Translations under genes and position numbers: made by a program
Shown here: positions 1-5,161 of the stretch, in pieces
Layout: each line of letters opens with the position of its first letter
Position numbering within the stretch: the first letter of the stretch is position 1
The notes under the pieces: model-generated
What the model was told of the DNA's origin: nothing
What the model saw: the letters and a program-made list of their open reading frames with translations, nothing else
The model's database searches: none
Assembly: GCA_937900305.1 (NCBI GenBank)
Contig: CALCCV010000486.1
Coordinates: forward strand, 1 to 5,161
Direction of reading: 5' to 3'
Origin: an uncultured Pseudobdellovibrionaceae bacterium
GTDB lineage: Bacteria > Bdellovibrionota > Bdellovibrionia > Bdellovibrionales > Bdellovibrionaceae
Length of the DNA: 5,161 nt

Positions 1-108
1 GCTCACGTGTTTGCTTTAGCGAGTCTGAACGTCCAATCTTGCCCCTGAGAAGATCTCCGGCTGTAGACGCCATCGAAGGACCGATAGCATCGGTAATGGT
101 GAAACGAA
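1..108. other. Non-coding left edge, 3' flank of the lytic transglycosylase-like gene
   Basis: No convincing gene is visible here. The stretch lies downstream of the minus-strand gene that stops at 109. It contains a perfect 6-bp inverted repeat, accgat at 80-85 and atcggt at 89-94, with a 3-base loop. Read on the minus strand, the stem sits 15 bases after the stop codon but is followed by TCCTTC rather than a run of T, so it is at best a weak terminator. The open plus-strand frame crossing this edge has no signal of coding and is antisense to the gene. Confidence 0.3.
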
Positions 109-918
109 CTACCGCAACGTCGACGGTTGCGATTCGCGCTCGTACACTTCCACCCAGGACATGTATTCTTTCATTTGCCGAACGTAAATATTTGTCTCGG
201 GCGTGGCTTCGCCGCGAATCAAGACTTGGGTACCGCCAAAGTAGAGATAAGGTAGGTAATCGACGTAGGTCTCTGGTGTGACAAAGTCTAAGCCATTTTT
301 AACTTTTCGATTTTTAAGTTCATTCAGGGCTTCGATCAAATATCCCATCGTGGCCAGTGCGGCCCGTCGGGGTTCAAACAGATTTTCGGGGACGACTTGG
401 TACCGATCCGCAATTTTTTTCGGAACAATCTTGATTTGCGTTGGCCCGCGACTGTTTGGTGAGAGGTAGCGAGATGAATTCCACAAATAGCTCCGGAGCA
501 CTTTGCCCAGGCGAATTGCCCACGGGAACATCTCTTTGAGTTGGTACCGTGGGCTGTTGTAAAAATCTGATTCCTTGCCGAGGATGCCGACGGCGATGTG
601 GGCCAGCAAATTGTACTCGTCCCCTCGAATTTGTCCACGGTACAGTTCGAGAATTTCGGATTTTGAATACATCAGAGCCGAGATAAATTGTCTAACCAGC
701 TCAGTTCGGACTTCCTCTTCGAGCGGTAACAAATAAATTTCGCAGTTGAGGCAATCAGATTGAAGCCATCGCCAACGCAAAAAACCGTCCTGAAAAACTT
801 CATCCCGTTCACTTTGAACTTCAGACTCCGCGGCCCTTGCGGTGTTGAAATTTAAGACGCTAACAAAAATTGTGAGGGCAAAAAGGACTCTAAAGGAAAT
901 TACGTTCAGCTGATTCAT
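109..918 (-). CDS. Exported lysozyme/SLT-like putative lytic transglycosylase
   Basis: The 269-residue product probably cleaves peptidoglycan glycan strands in the periplasm. Residues 1-30 are a signal peptide: Arg10, a hydrophobic core, and TARAA before ESEVQ. The SLT-like signature is spread over the middle. It comprises GKESDF (Glu116 as candidate catalytic acid), SRGPTQIK (156-163, standing where family members have G-L-M-Q), EPRRAALATMGYL (182-193), and a YLPYLYFGG segment (221-229). About 40 residues separate Glu116 from GPTQ, more than in typical SLT domains, so this is a divergent or inserted version. A CxxC pair (Cys56, Cys59) precedes the domain. I chose the ATG at 918 because it immediately precedes the signal peptide. 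The open frame continues to 1146, but that extension lacks a signal peptide and crosses a hairpin. No clear Shine-Dalgarno sequence is visible. The enzyme class is an inference from motif order. Confidence 0.72.
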   Translation of the reverse strand: MNQLNVISFRVLFALTIFVSVLNFNTARAAESEVQSERDEVFQDGFLRWRWLQSDCLNCEIYLLPLEEEVRTELVRQFISALMYSKSEILELYRGQIRGDEYNLLAHIAVGILGKESDFYNSPRYQLKEMFPWAIRLGKVLRSYLWNSSRYLSPNSRGPTQIKIVPKKIADRYQVVPENLFEPRRAALATMGYLIEALNELKNRKVKNGLDFVTPETYVDYLPYLYFGGTQVLIRGEATPETNIYVRQMKEYMSWVEVYERESQPSTLR

Positions 919-1051
919 TGTGAGCAGCGGATTGCAAATTTGAGCCCAAACCACTGCCAAGTTCCGACCGATCACCCCCCAGGTCTTAAGTCCCTGGAGC
1001 CGCGTGAAAACAGCTCTCAATATCGGCAACATCACGCCGAAAGCTAAATTA

Positions 1052-1080
1052 CAAGGGCCTCTTCGTGGGCGAGGCCCTTG
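1052..1080 (-). terminator. Strong GC-rich hairpin, probable intrinsic terminator
   Basis: A perfect 10-bp inverted repeat, caagggcctc at 1052-1061 and gaggcccttg at 1071-1080, surrounds a 9-base loop. On the minus strand it begins 9 bases after the stop codon at 1089 and is followed by TAATTTAGCTTT. That tail is moderately T-rich, which fits an intrinsic terminator for the short minus-strand frame. On the plus strand the tail is cgcagatttc, so it would not terminate well in that direction. It implies that the gene starting at 918 has its own promoter between 919 and about 1050. Confidence 0.6.
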
Positions 1081-1088
1081 CGCAGATT

Positions 1089-1295
1089 TCAGCCCTGAGG
1101 AATGGCTTCTCGACCGGCATCGATTTGCAAGGTCGAAACGGTGCACTCCTCATTGTTGAGTTCCACCGTGTGCAGTTCGAAAAAACCGTCAAATTTTTCT
1201 CTAACGGTCCACGTGCTGCCCTGTTGAACTGCGGAAATCTTGTTGAGATCGATTTTCTCGCCATTTATTTTTTTAACGGCCACCACAGCATCCAT
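1089..1295 (-). CDS. Short hypothetical protein, possibly 5'-truncated
   Basis: I do not recognise this 68-residue product. From the ATG at 1295 it reads MDAVVAVKKINGEK and continues as a polar, beta-like sequence with STWTV, FDGFFELHTVEL and EECTVSTLQI, and it has one cysteine. Codons are rich in first-position G and A, as expected of coding DNA, and the stop is followed at once by a terminator-like hairpin. Both points favour a real gene end. The 5' end is doubtful: there is no good ribosome binding site and no signal peptide, the frame stays open upstream to 1421 with unconvincing codons, and the first 56 bases overlap head-to-head with a possible signal-peptide region on the plus strand. 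It could be an intact small cytoplasmic protein, a remnant that lost its 5' end, or in its first third a shadow of the plus-strand gene. Confidence 0.45.
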   Translation of the reverse strand: MDAVVAVKKINGEKIDLNKISAVQQGSTWTVREKFDGFFELHTVELNNEECTVSTLQIDAGREAIPQG

Positions 1296-2364
1296 AGCGC
1301 GTTGGGAGTGGGCTGAAAAGTTACAGGACCGCCTGGAAATCGTGACCATGAAGTTGATCATGGTCGCGCGCGGACCGGGAAGGTACAATATCGCTCCCAT
1401 CGTGGCCACAATGCTCAACACCTACATGCAAACAGGACTCAGCGAAGAGCTGCCGGAGAAACCCGAGGTGCTCGAACCACTCGTGCCCCTGGTCGCGCGA
1501 TACGCCCTGAACAAAGCTTTTTTTCAGGTTGGTCGCACGGCCGCTTTTCCGCAAGTCGACATAGCCGAAGCGGATGGCTATGGCCAAAATAAGTCCTACA
1601 CTTTCCAAAAAAATGTGGCTGGAAGTTCGGTCGAAGAAGCGGTGGTCTTCGTCAGCGCTCTGAATGCCAAGGATGGAATTGCGCGAGTCGCGACTCCGAA
1701 CTCTTCGCTCTTAAGTCACCACCAAAAACTCGTATTGCCTGGCAGCCGCTATGCTGTGTTCGTTCAACAACTCAGTGTGCCCTCTGCAAAGAGCAATGAT
1801 AAAATATCCCAGCGGGCCCAAGAGCCTGAGATAGTTTCTCACCAGACTTTTGTGGATTTCATTTTTGATCAACTGGATCCGCAAAGCGATGGTTATTTTC
1901 CCATCATTTTTAAATGGGCCACAGGTCAAGATGTCTCGGAAAATCTCACTGAATTCCAAAGCCGAAAGAGCGGACGCACGCTCGTCGTCGATTCATCATT
2001 GGCGCCTCCTCCTAAGGAGTACCTGGCAAAACCTACCTACGCGACGGAAGTCCTAAACCCATGCACTCGCCGAGCCTTGAATATGGCCATCGAGCGCACA
2101 TCTATGGATCCAAAATTCATTTCCATTTTGAATACGAAAGCGGATAGCGATCTACCATCACTCAGGTACATTGAGCTTATGCCTTCTTATCGCACCAAGG
2201 CCCAAAGATCAGACCGTGAAGAAACTCTTCTGATCAACTTGTTGATTCGCTCAAAAAATCTGACATCTATTGGCGAGAGCTACATCTCAATTCCATTCAG
2301 CTTTCTCATCACGACGGGCCCACCCGACAAAGGCTGTGAGCCGTTCAGTTTCAATTTGCATTGA
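1240..2364 (+). CDS. Hypothetical exported protein of unknown family
   Basis: I do not recognise this protein. The frame is convincingly coding from about 1300 to the TGA at 2362. Two starts compete. A TTG at 1240 or 1243, with GGAAA at 1233-1237, gives up to 374 residues and opens with a signal-peptide-like stretch: Arg3, then IFSPFIFLTATT, then a SIA cleavage-like site before RWEW. An ATG at 1348 gives 338 residues without a signal peptide and leaves the coding-looking WEWAEKLQDRLEIVT outside the gene. Numbering from 1240, only two cysteines occur (275 and 366), compatible with a disulfide in an exported protein. Other visible segments are a helical 51-65, a Pro/Glu-rich 72-84, FVDFIFDQLDPQSDGYFPIIF (204-224) and a hydrophobic C-terminal IPFSFLITT (351-359). 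The TTG start overlaps the minus-strand frame at 1089-1295, so the true start is unresolved. Existence of the gene is well supported; its role is unknown. Confidence 0.7.
   Translation: MLRSIFSPFIFLTATTASIARWEWAEKLQDRLEIVTMKLIMVARGPGRYNIAPIVATMLNTYMQTGLSEELPEKPEVLEPLVPLVARYALNKAFFQVGRTAAFPQVDIAEADGYGQNKSYTFQKNVAGSSVEEAVVFVSALNAKDGIARVATPNSSLLSHHQKLVLPGSRYAVFVQQLSVPSAKSNDKISQRAQEPEIVSHQTFVDFIFDQLDPQSDGYFPIIFKWATGQDVSENLTEFQSRKSGRTLVVDSSLAPPPKEYLAKPTYATEVLNPCTRRALNMAIERTSMDPKFISILNTKADSDLPSLRYIELMPSYRTKAQRSDREETLLINLLIRSKNLTSIGESYISIPFSFLITTGPPDKGCEPFSFNLH
1341..1368. repeat. Inverted repeat covering the ATG at 1348
   Basis: The arms cgtgaccatga (1341-1351) and tcatggtcgcg (1358-1368) pair over 11 positions with one G-T wobble, around a 6-base spacer. 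The ATG at 1348, one of two candidate starts of the plus-strand gene, lies inside the left arm, so in mRNA the stem would hide it. This may be an operator, a translational control hairpin, or chance within coding sequence. If the gene starts at 1240 it is simply internal. Confidence 0.35.
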
Positions 2365-2564
2365 ATGATCTATAACGAGCGACCACATCGAAACTCGGAC
2401 GAAGAATTCACCTTCATTAAGTAAATGTAGCCGTTTTTACTACTCTCTCTATTTCGAGAGAGCTCTGTAGAAAATCGGGCGGAATTGAAGTCAACGCATT
2501 ATTCCGAAAATACAGTGAGGAAAGGGCATGCTTTTTGAGATATCCTTTGAAACTAAGCGAGCTC
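2365..2564. other. Convergent intergenic gap
   Basis: No gene is visible in this 200-base gap between the plus-strand gene ending at 2364 and the minus-strand regulator gene ending at 2565. It is AT-rich. It contains the hairpin at 2443-2462 and a gtag...ctac pair at 2427-2443 that loosely echoes the inverted repeat in the divergent gap at 3400-3414. Confidence 0.4.
2443..2462. terminator. Small hairpin in the convergent gap, possible weak terminator
   Basis: The arms ctctctc (2443-2449) and gagagag (2456-2462) form a perfect 7-bp stem with a 6-base loop, 78 bases after the plus-strand stop. Neither side has a proper T tract: the plus-strand continuation is ctctgtag and the minus-strand one is tagtaaaa. 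The stem may contribute to transcript ends or 3' protection for either convergent gene, but evidence for true termination is weak. Confidence 0.3.
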
Positions 2565-3374
2565 TTAATTCCGTCTTAGGCTGAAAAAATCAATGTTATA
2601 AGCATACAGCTCTTCTTCGGGCGAGGCCTTTATAATTTCCAGATTTTCCTTTAAGGATTCCAAAATGCGATCTTTGATTTTCGTAATATCTGCTTTTGAT
2701 AAAGTGATCGCCGCGGAGTAGTGGAGATCCGTCAGCTCTTCTCGCTCCAGCGCCTCGATTGCTTTTTGACGAAAGCTTGCATGATGTCGAATGATATGTT
2801 GAGAGTCATTTCCTAAGCGTACGGTCGAAGTGCCGGGGCGAATTCCGCCGTCTTGAATAGTCGCCAAGTTTGTGCGAACCAAAAAATCCACAACCTCTGA
2901 AACTTTCTTCTTGGGCAGTTGTAACCATTCTGAAATAGCGGACACCGTCTGCAGGTGGGGTACGGTGAGTCCGATGTGTATGGCCGTGTAGTACCAAACG
3001 CTGTAGTACACAGCTCGGTGCTCCTCGGGAATCGAGTCCTGCTTTCCCAAACGCTGAATCAGAATCATTCGTCGCTGAAGGATTTGATTCATTTGACCTT
3101 GAAAATGGTTTCGCAAAGCTTCCGTTCCCGCACGAGCTTTCTGCACCAACAAGAAGAAGTACTCCGTCTCTTCTTGACCGTGACCAAAATATCGTCCCAG
3201 GCCCTCCGCCTGCTCAAGGCTGAAGTGAGCACTTCCGTAAATCACTTGGGAGACATAAGTGGGCTGGCAACTTAAGGCTCGAGCTAGAGCTGACTTAACC
3301 CCCCTGCGCTGTTGCCTAGGACCGACCCTAAATCGCAGATATTCTTTATAATCCTGGAAGCTATAAATATCCAT
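2565..3374 (-). CDS. TIGR02147/DUF4423-family putative transcriptional regulator
   Basis: The 269-residue product matches the layout of the TIGR02147 family, which is expanded in Fibrobacter and Bdellovibrio and believed to be DNA-binding. The start IYSFQDYKEYLRFR (3-16) is the typical family opening. A helix-turn-helix-like segment follows (about 28-63), with LARALSCQPTYVSQVIYGS and FSLEQAEGLGRYF. Residues 66-110 are helical. A second, winged-helix-like part spans about 143-200, with ISEWLQLPKKKVSEVVDFLV and then LATIQDGG. The C-terminus AYNIDFFSLRRN also resembles family endings, and the length is usual. There is no signal peptide, so it acts in the cytoplasm. The ATG at 3374 is supported by the family N-terminus. 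A -10-like TATACT (minus strand, 3389-3384) lies so close that the leader would be only a few bases. The gene is divergent from two exported-protein genes, the likely targets by position; its ligand and true targets are unknown. Confidence 0.88.
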   Translation of the reverse strand: MDIYSFQDYKEYLRFRVGPRQQRRGVKSALARALSCQPTYVSQVIYGSAHFSLEQAEGLGRYFGHGQEETEYFFLLVQKARAGTEALRNHFQGQMNQILQRRMILIQRLGKQDSIPEEHRAVYYSVWYYTAIHIGLTVPHLQTVSAISEWLQLPKKKVSEVVDFLVRTNLATIQDGGIRPGTSTVRLGNDSQHIIRHHASFRQKAIEALEREELTDLHYSAAITLSKADITKIKDRILESLKENLEIIKASPEEELYAYNIDFFSLRRN

Positions 3375-3383
3375 ATCTTCAAT

Positions 3384-3389
3384 AGTATA
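3384..3389 (-). promoter_or_regulatory. -10-like box upstream of the regulator gene
   Basis: The minus strand reads TATACT here, five of six matches to TATAAT. The corresponding -35 position, 17 bases upstream, reads TAGTAA, a poor match that falls inside the inverted repeat at 3400-3414. A transcript would start only about 3 to 4 bases before the ATG at 3374, giving a nearly leaderless mRNA. That fits the absence of a well-spaced ribosome binding site, where only GAAG two bases from the ATG is seen. Confidence 0.35.
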
Positions 3390-3393
3390 CGAA

Positions 3394-3420
3394 TTTTTTG
3401 GTAGCGTTACTACCGAAAAA
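3394..3420. promoter_or_regulatory. AT-flanked inverted repeat, candidate operator in divergent gap
   Basis: The arms ggtag (3400-3404) and ctacc (3410-3414) are perfect around a 5-base spacer. The pairing extends outward through a T6 run at 3394-3399 against gaaaaa at 3415-3420, giving 11 pairs including one T-G. On either strand the base run after the stem is A rather than T, so this is not an intrinsic terminator. It overlaps the -35 region expected for the regulator gene and lies about 100 bases upstream of the plus-strand gene at 3518. An operator bound by the regulator itself is the natural inference. Confidence 0.45.
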
Positions 3421-3467
3421 CGAATTTTCTAAATTTAGTTCACCTAGCTCGTTATGATGCGATGGGC

Positions 3468-3473
3468 TATAAC
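3468..3473 (+). promoter_or_regulatory. Possible -10 box for the exported-protein genes
   Basis: The sequence TATAAC matches TATAAT at five of six positions and lies 44 bases before the ATG at 3518, a reasonable leader length. No good -35 is found at the usual spacing, where the sequence is tagctc, so the promoter may need an activator or another sigma factor. A short hairpin in the leader, tggca at 3487-3491 and tgcca at 3496-3500, sits 7 bases before the ribosome binding site. Confidence 0.3.
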
Positions 3474-3507
3474 TCAATCACAACTGTGGCACTTATGCCA
3501 AACAAAT

Positions 3508-3512
3508 AGGAG
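3508..3512 (+). promoter_or_regulatory. Ribosome binding site of the gene at 3518
   Basis: AGGAG is separated from the ATG at 3518 by five bases. It is the best Shine-Dalgarno match in the window and fixes that start codon. Confidence 0.75.
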
Positions 3513-3517
3513 ATCCC

Positions 3518-3943
3518 ATGAAAATCCCATTCTTCACATTGACCGTTCTGATCCTCGCCCTCAACGTCGTCTCGGCTGCCGAAGCGAAGCTGATTTCCGC
3601 GCAGAATGAATCGGTTATCGTGGCCGAAGAAGATCTGTCGGCTTACGCCTCCCCACCAAAAATTTTCGATACGCGCGTCGAACGCACAGAGGCAGTCCTC
3701 AACCTTTGTATTCAAGCTAAGGCGCAGCTGCCTCATGACTCGAACGTACAACAAGACTGTTCATCGCTCACTACATCAGGGTACTTTCAGGCGATGAAGA
3801 CGGCCGAAACCGTTTGGTTTTCTATCAGGGATGGTTTTGATCAATACGCTGTGAACGCAACAAGCAATCGACTTTCCGAACTTCTCAACTTACGAGATGC
3901 GGCTCGCGATACTTACTTCGTCTTAATTTCTCCCCCGAACTGA
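3518..3943 (+). CDS. Small exported protein related to the C-terminus of its downstream neighbour
   Basis: I do not recognise a named family for this 141-residue product. Residues 1-20 are a clear signal peptide (MKIPFFTLTVLILALNVVSA, then AEAK), so the mature protein of about 120 residues is periplasmic or secreted. It has two cysteines (64 and 81) that could form a disulfide. The helical C-terminal half contains WFSIRDGFD (100-108) and LRDAARDTY (125-133). The same elements, in the same order, occur in the last third of the product at 4020-5087: NLC, a second Cys, WFFIRDSFD and LRDRLRNIY. The two genes are therefore probably related by partial duplication, with this one keeping only a signal peptide and that C-terminal domain. 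The start is fixed by an AGGAG. It lies 76 bases before the next gene, with a hairpin between, and is divergent from the TIGR02147-type regulator, which may control it. Function is unknown. Confidence 0.85.
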   Translation: MKIPFFTLTVLILALNVVSAAEAKLISAQNESVIVAEEDLSAYASPPKIFDTRVERTEAVLNLCIQAKAQLPHDSNVQQDCSSLTTSGYFQAMKTAETVWFSIRDGFDQYAVNATSNRLSELLNLRDAARDTYFVLISPPN

Positions 3944-3953
3944 TTGACATCTT

Positions 3954-3982
3954 GAACACTGTCAAAACTTTCGACAGTGTTC
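3954..3982 (+). terminator. Perfect hairpin between the two exported-protein genes
   Basis: The arms gaacactgtc (3954-3963) and gacagtgttc (3973-3982) form a perfect 10-bp stem with a 9-base loop, starting 10 bases after the stop codon at 3943. The following bases, tctcaacccatccc, are not a T tract, so termination would be partial or Rho-dependent if it happens at all. It could instead stabilise the upstream mRNA or set different levels for the two genes. Confidence 0.45.
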
Positions 3983-4019
3983 TCAACCCATCCCCTCCAG
4001 CCAATTCAATGAGACAAGT

Positions 4020-5087
4020 ATGAATATTGCAGTTCAAATATTTATGTCCAAGACCCTCCTTGTCTTCATTCTTAGCTTTGTATACTTGGCTCCTAGTGCA
4101 TACAGTGCACCCAGATACGGCGGAGTTGGCGATGGTGGAGGCAACTTTATCATTCTCGAAGAAGGTCAAGCCCCTGTCCTTTTAGACCTCTTCATTCACA
4201 CCCCAGATTTAAAAGATCGCTATGAAAATTCTACGGGTCGACAACTGGTCGTTCGCGAAGGAAATTGGATTCAAGTCAGTGAGCAAGCCGCTTACCCCTT
4301 GGCCATCGAAAGGTTGCAAGCGTGGGAAAAGACGGCGCCGATGATCATCAAATTGATTCGAACGTCTTTGAACTCGATGCGATTTTGGCTAGTTCAAGAT
4401 ATTTCATTTCAACCAGGCAGATTCTGGCTTCCGCCTAAGTTCGAGGAATCGCACCCTCGCTTTCGTCTGCAACCCGCTGCAAGTTATGCCAAAGCGGTGG
4501 GCGGAGCACAACTCAATTCCATTGCCTACGCGCACGCTGGAGAGTTTTCACAAGCCGGGCTCCTCATACACGAAGCTTTACGTCATATTCAAATCGTAGA
4601 AGAAATGAAATTCATCACTGATCAGAATTTAACCGACAAAGCGATTCAAGATCTGACCGCAAAGATCATGCTCACTGAGCCGCGCGAGAACTCTGTACTT
4701 GTGGAACAAAGTGAAGCGGGATTGACCTTAGGAGCCGTTTTGCAGGATGAATCTAACAGTGCTTTTATGAAAAACCTTTGCCAGTCGATGAAGAGCACCT
4801 TGGAAATCCGAAAAATCGAAATGCAAAAACTGAATGATCATGTCTGCAGCCAAGATGATCAGTTCTCGTTGAAGGAAGCGGCATGGTTTTTCATTCGAGA
4901 TTCATTCGATAGATTAAGGATTTCTCAAAAAACAATCCATCAGCATGAGGACCTGGAAAAACTGCGAGACAGATTGAGGAATATCTACTTACAGACTTTA
5001 GCAAATCAGCTTTCCGAAAGCGATTTGTTGATCGAGTCTGTCAGATTTGAAATCTCAAATATCTTCCAATCTAAAAACAAGGAATAA
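4020..5087 (+). CDS. Exported protein with Gly-rich N-terminus, HExxxH segment and duplicated C-terminal domain
   Basis: I do not recognise a named family for this 355-residue product. An N-terminal signal peptide ends near SAYSA (26-30). The ATG codons at 4020 and 4044 are both possible; the first has a weak GAG six bases upstream, and the second gives the more compact signal peptide. The mature start is Gly-rich (YGGVGDGGGN, 33-42). A middle region holds FWLVQDISF and GRFWLPPKF. Then comes AGLLIHEALRHIQIVEE (179-195), where His184, Glu185 and His189 form H-E-x-x-x-H. This is one residue longer than the zinc-protease HExxH, so metal binding or catalysis is not established. The last third (about 250-325) has Cys254 and Cys276, WFFIRDSFD (289-297) and LRDRLRNIY (315-323), matching the upstream 141-residue product. 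The protein is probably periplasmic or surface-exposed, and likely co-expressed with its upstream neighbour. Its activity is unknown. Confidence 0.85.
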   Translation: MNIAVQIFMSKTLLVFILSFVYLAPSAYSAPRYGGVGDGGGNFIILEEGQAPVLLDLFIHTPDLKDRYENSTGRQLVVREGNWIQVSEQAAYPLAIERLQAWEKTAPMIIKLIRTSLNSMRFWLVQDISFQPGRFWLPPKFEESHPRFRLQPAASYAKAVGGAQLNSIAYAHAGEFSQAGLLIHEALRHIQIVEEMKFITDQNLTDKAIQDLTAKIMLTEPRENSVLVEQSEAGLTLGAVLQDESNSAFMKNLCQSMKSTLEIRKIEMQKLNDHVCSQDDQFSLKEAAWFFIRDSFDRLRISQKTIHQHEDLEKLRDRLRNIYLQTLANQLSESDLLIESVRFEISNIFQSKNKE

Positions 5088-5161
5088 AAACATTCGCCCG
5101 GTCGCTAATCACTTGTTAGATTTTCAGAGAACCCTTCGAATCGCAATGAAAAGTCGATTTT
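5088..5161. other. Non-coding right edge
   Basis: After the TAA at 5085-5087 no hairpin with a T tract is visible. An ATG at 5146 opens a frame that runs off the window (MKSRF), but it has no ribosome binding site and is too short to judge. Confidence 0.25.

Noticed and set aside
336..638. Minus-strand open frame inside the lytic transglycosylase-like gene
   Set aside because: Out of frame with the well-supported exported protein, with low-complexity Ser/Cys content typical of a shadow frame.
919..1146. Upstream extension of the lytic transglycosylase-like frame
   Set aside because: It would bury the signal peptide 76 residues inside the protein and would be transcribed through the terminator-like hairpin at 1052-1080. 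The residues are Arg- and Pro-rich without domain character.
1065..1316. Plus-strand open frame antisense to the short minus-strand frame
   Set aside because: It starts inside a hairpin, has no ribosome binding site, and reads as the shadow of the minus-strand coding sequence.
2955..3275. Plus-strand open frame antisense to the regulator gene
   Set aside because: It lies wholly inside the TIGR02147-type gene and has no start signal or recognisable features.
3944..3949. Perfect TTGACA as a promoter for the gene at 4020
   Set aside because: No -10-like hexamer follows at 16 to 18 bases; the positions fall in the loop of the hairpin at 3954-3982.
4569..4587. Annotation of the large exported protein as a zinc metalloprotease
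   Set aside because: The spacing is HExxxH rather than HExxH, and no other protease signature is visible.
5146..5161. Start of a further gene at the right edge
   Set aside because: Only five codons are inside the window and there is no ribosome binding site before the ATG.
1..5161. CRISPR array, tRNA or rRNA gene, insertion sequence
   Set aside because: No regularly spaced direct repeats, cloverleaf-like segments, transposase motifs or terminal inverted repeats were found by eye on either strand.

Overview
The window looks like part of a delta-proteobacteria-like predatory or environmental genome, most plausibly Bdellovibrionota (Bdellovibrio and relatives). The evidence is one recognisable gene of the TIGR02147/DUF4423 regulator family, which is common in Bdellovibrio and Fibrobacter, surrounded by small and medium exported proteins with no clear named relatives, at moderate GC. 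This assignment is an inference. No RNA genes, insertion sequences, integrase genes or CRISPR arrays are visible.

Layout. On the left, a minus-strand gene (918 to 109) encodes an exported lysozyme/SLT-like putative lytic transglycosylase. Upstream of it on the same strand is a short minus-strand reading frame (1295 to 1089) that ends 9 bases before a strong hairpin (1052-1080), so the two are probably separate transcripts. A plus-strand gene (1240 or 1348 to 2364) encodes an unrecognised protein with two cysteines. Its start conflicts with the 5' end of the short minus-strand frame, and only one of the two 5' ends can be right as drawn. A 200-base convergent gap follows, with a small hairpin.

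On the right, the TIGR02147-type regulator (3374 to 2565, minus) is divergent from two plus-strand genes for exported proteins, at 3518-3943 and 4020-5087. The 143-base divergent gap holds an AT-flanked inverted repeat (3394-3420) next to a -10-like box of the regulator gene. It is a candidate operator, and the regulator may control itself and the exported pair.

The clearest structure not explained by known families is that the 141-residue product at 3518-3943 resembles the C-terminal third of the 355-residue product at 4020-5087. They share an NLC...C...WFxIRDxFD...LRDxxRxxY pattern. The larger protein adds a Gly-rich N-terminus and an H-E-x-x-x-H segment. The pair looks like a partial tandem duplication, or a domain kept both alone and fused, beside its own regulator. 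What these proteins do cannot be read from the sequence.
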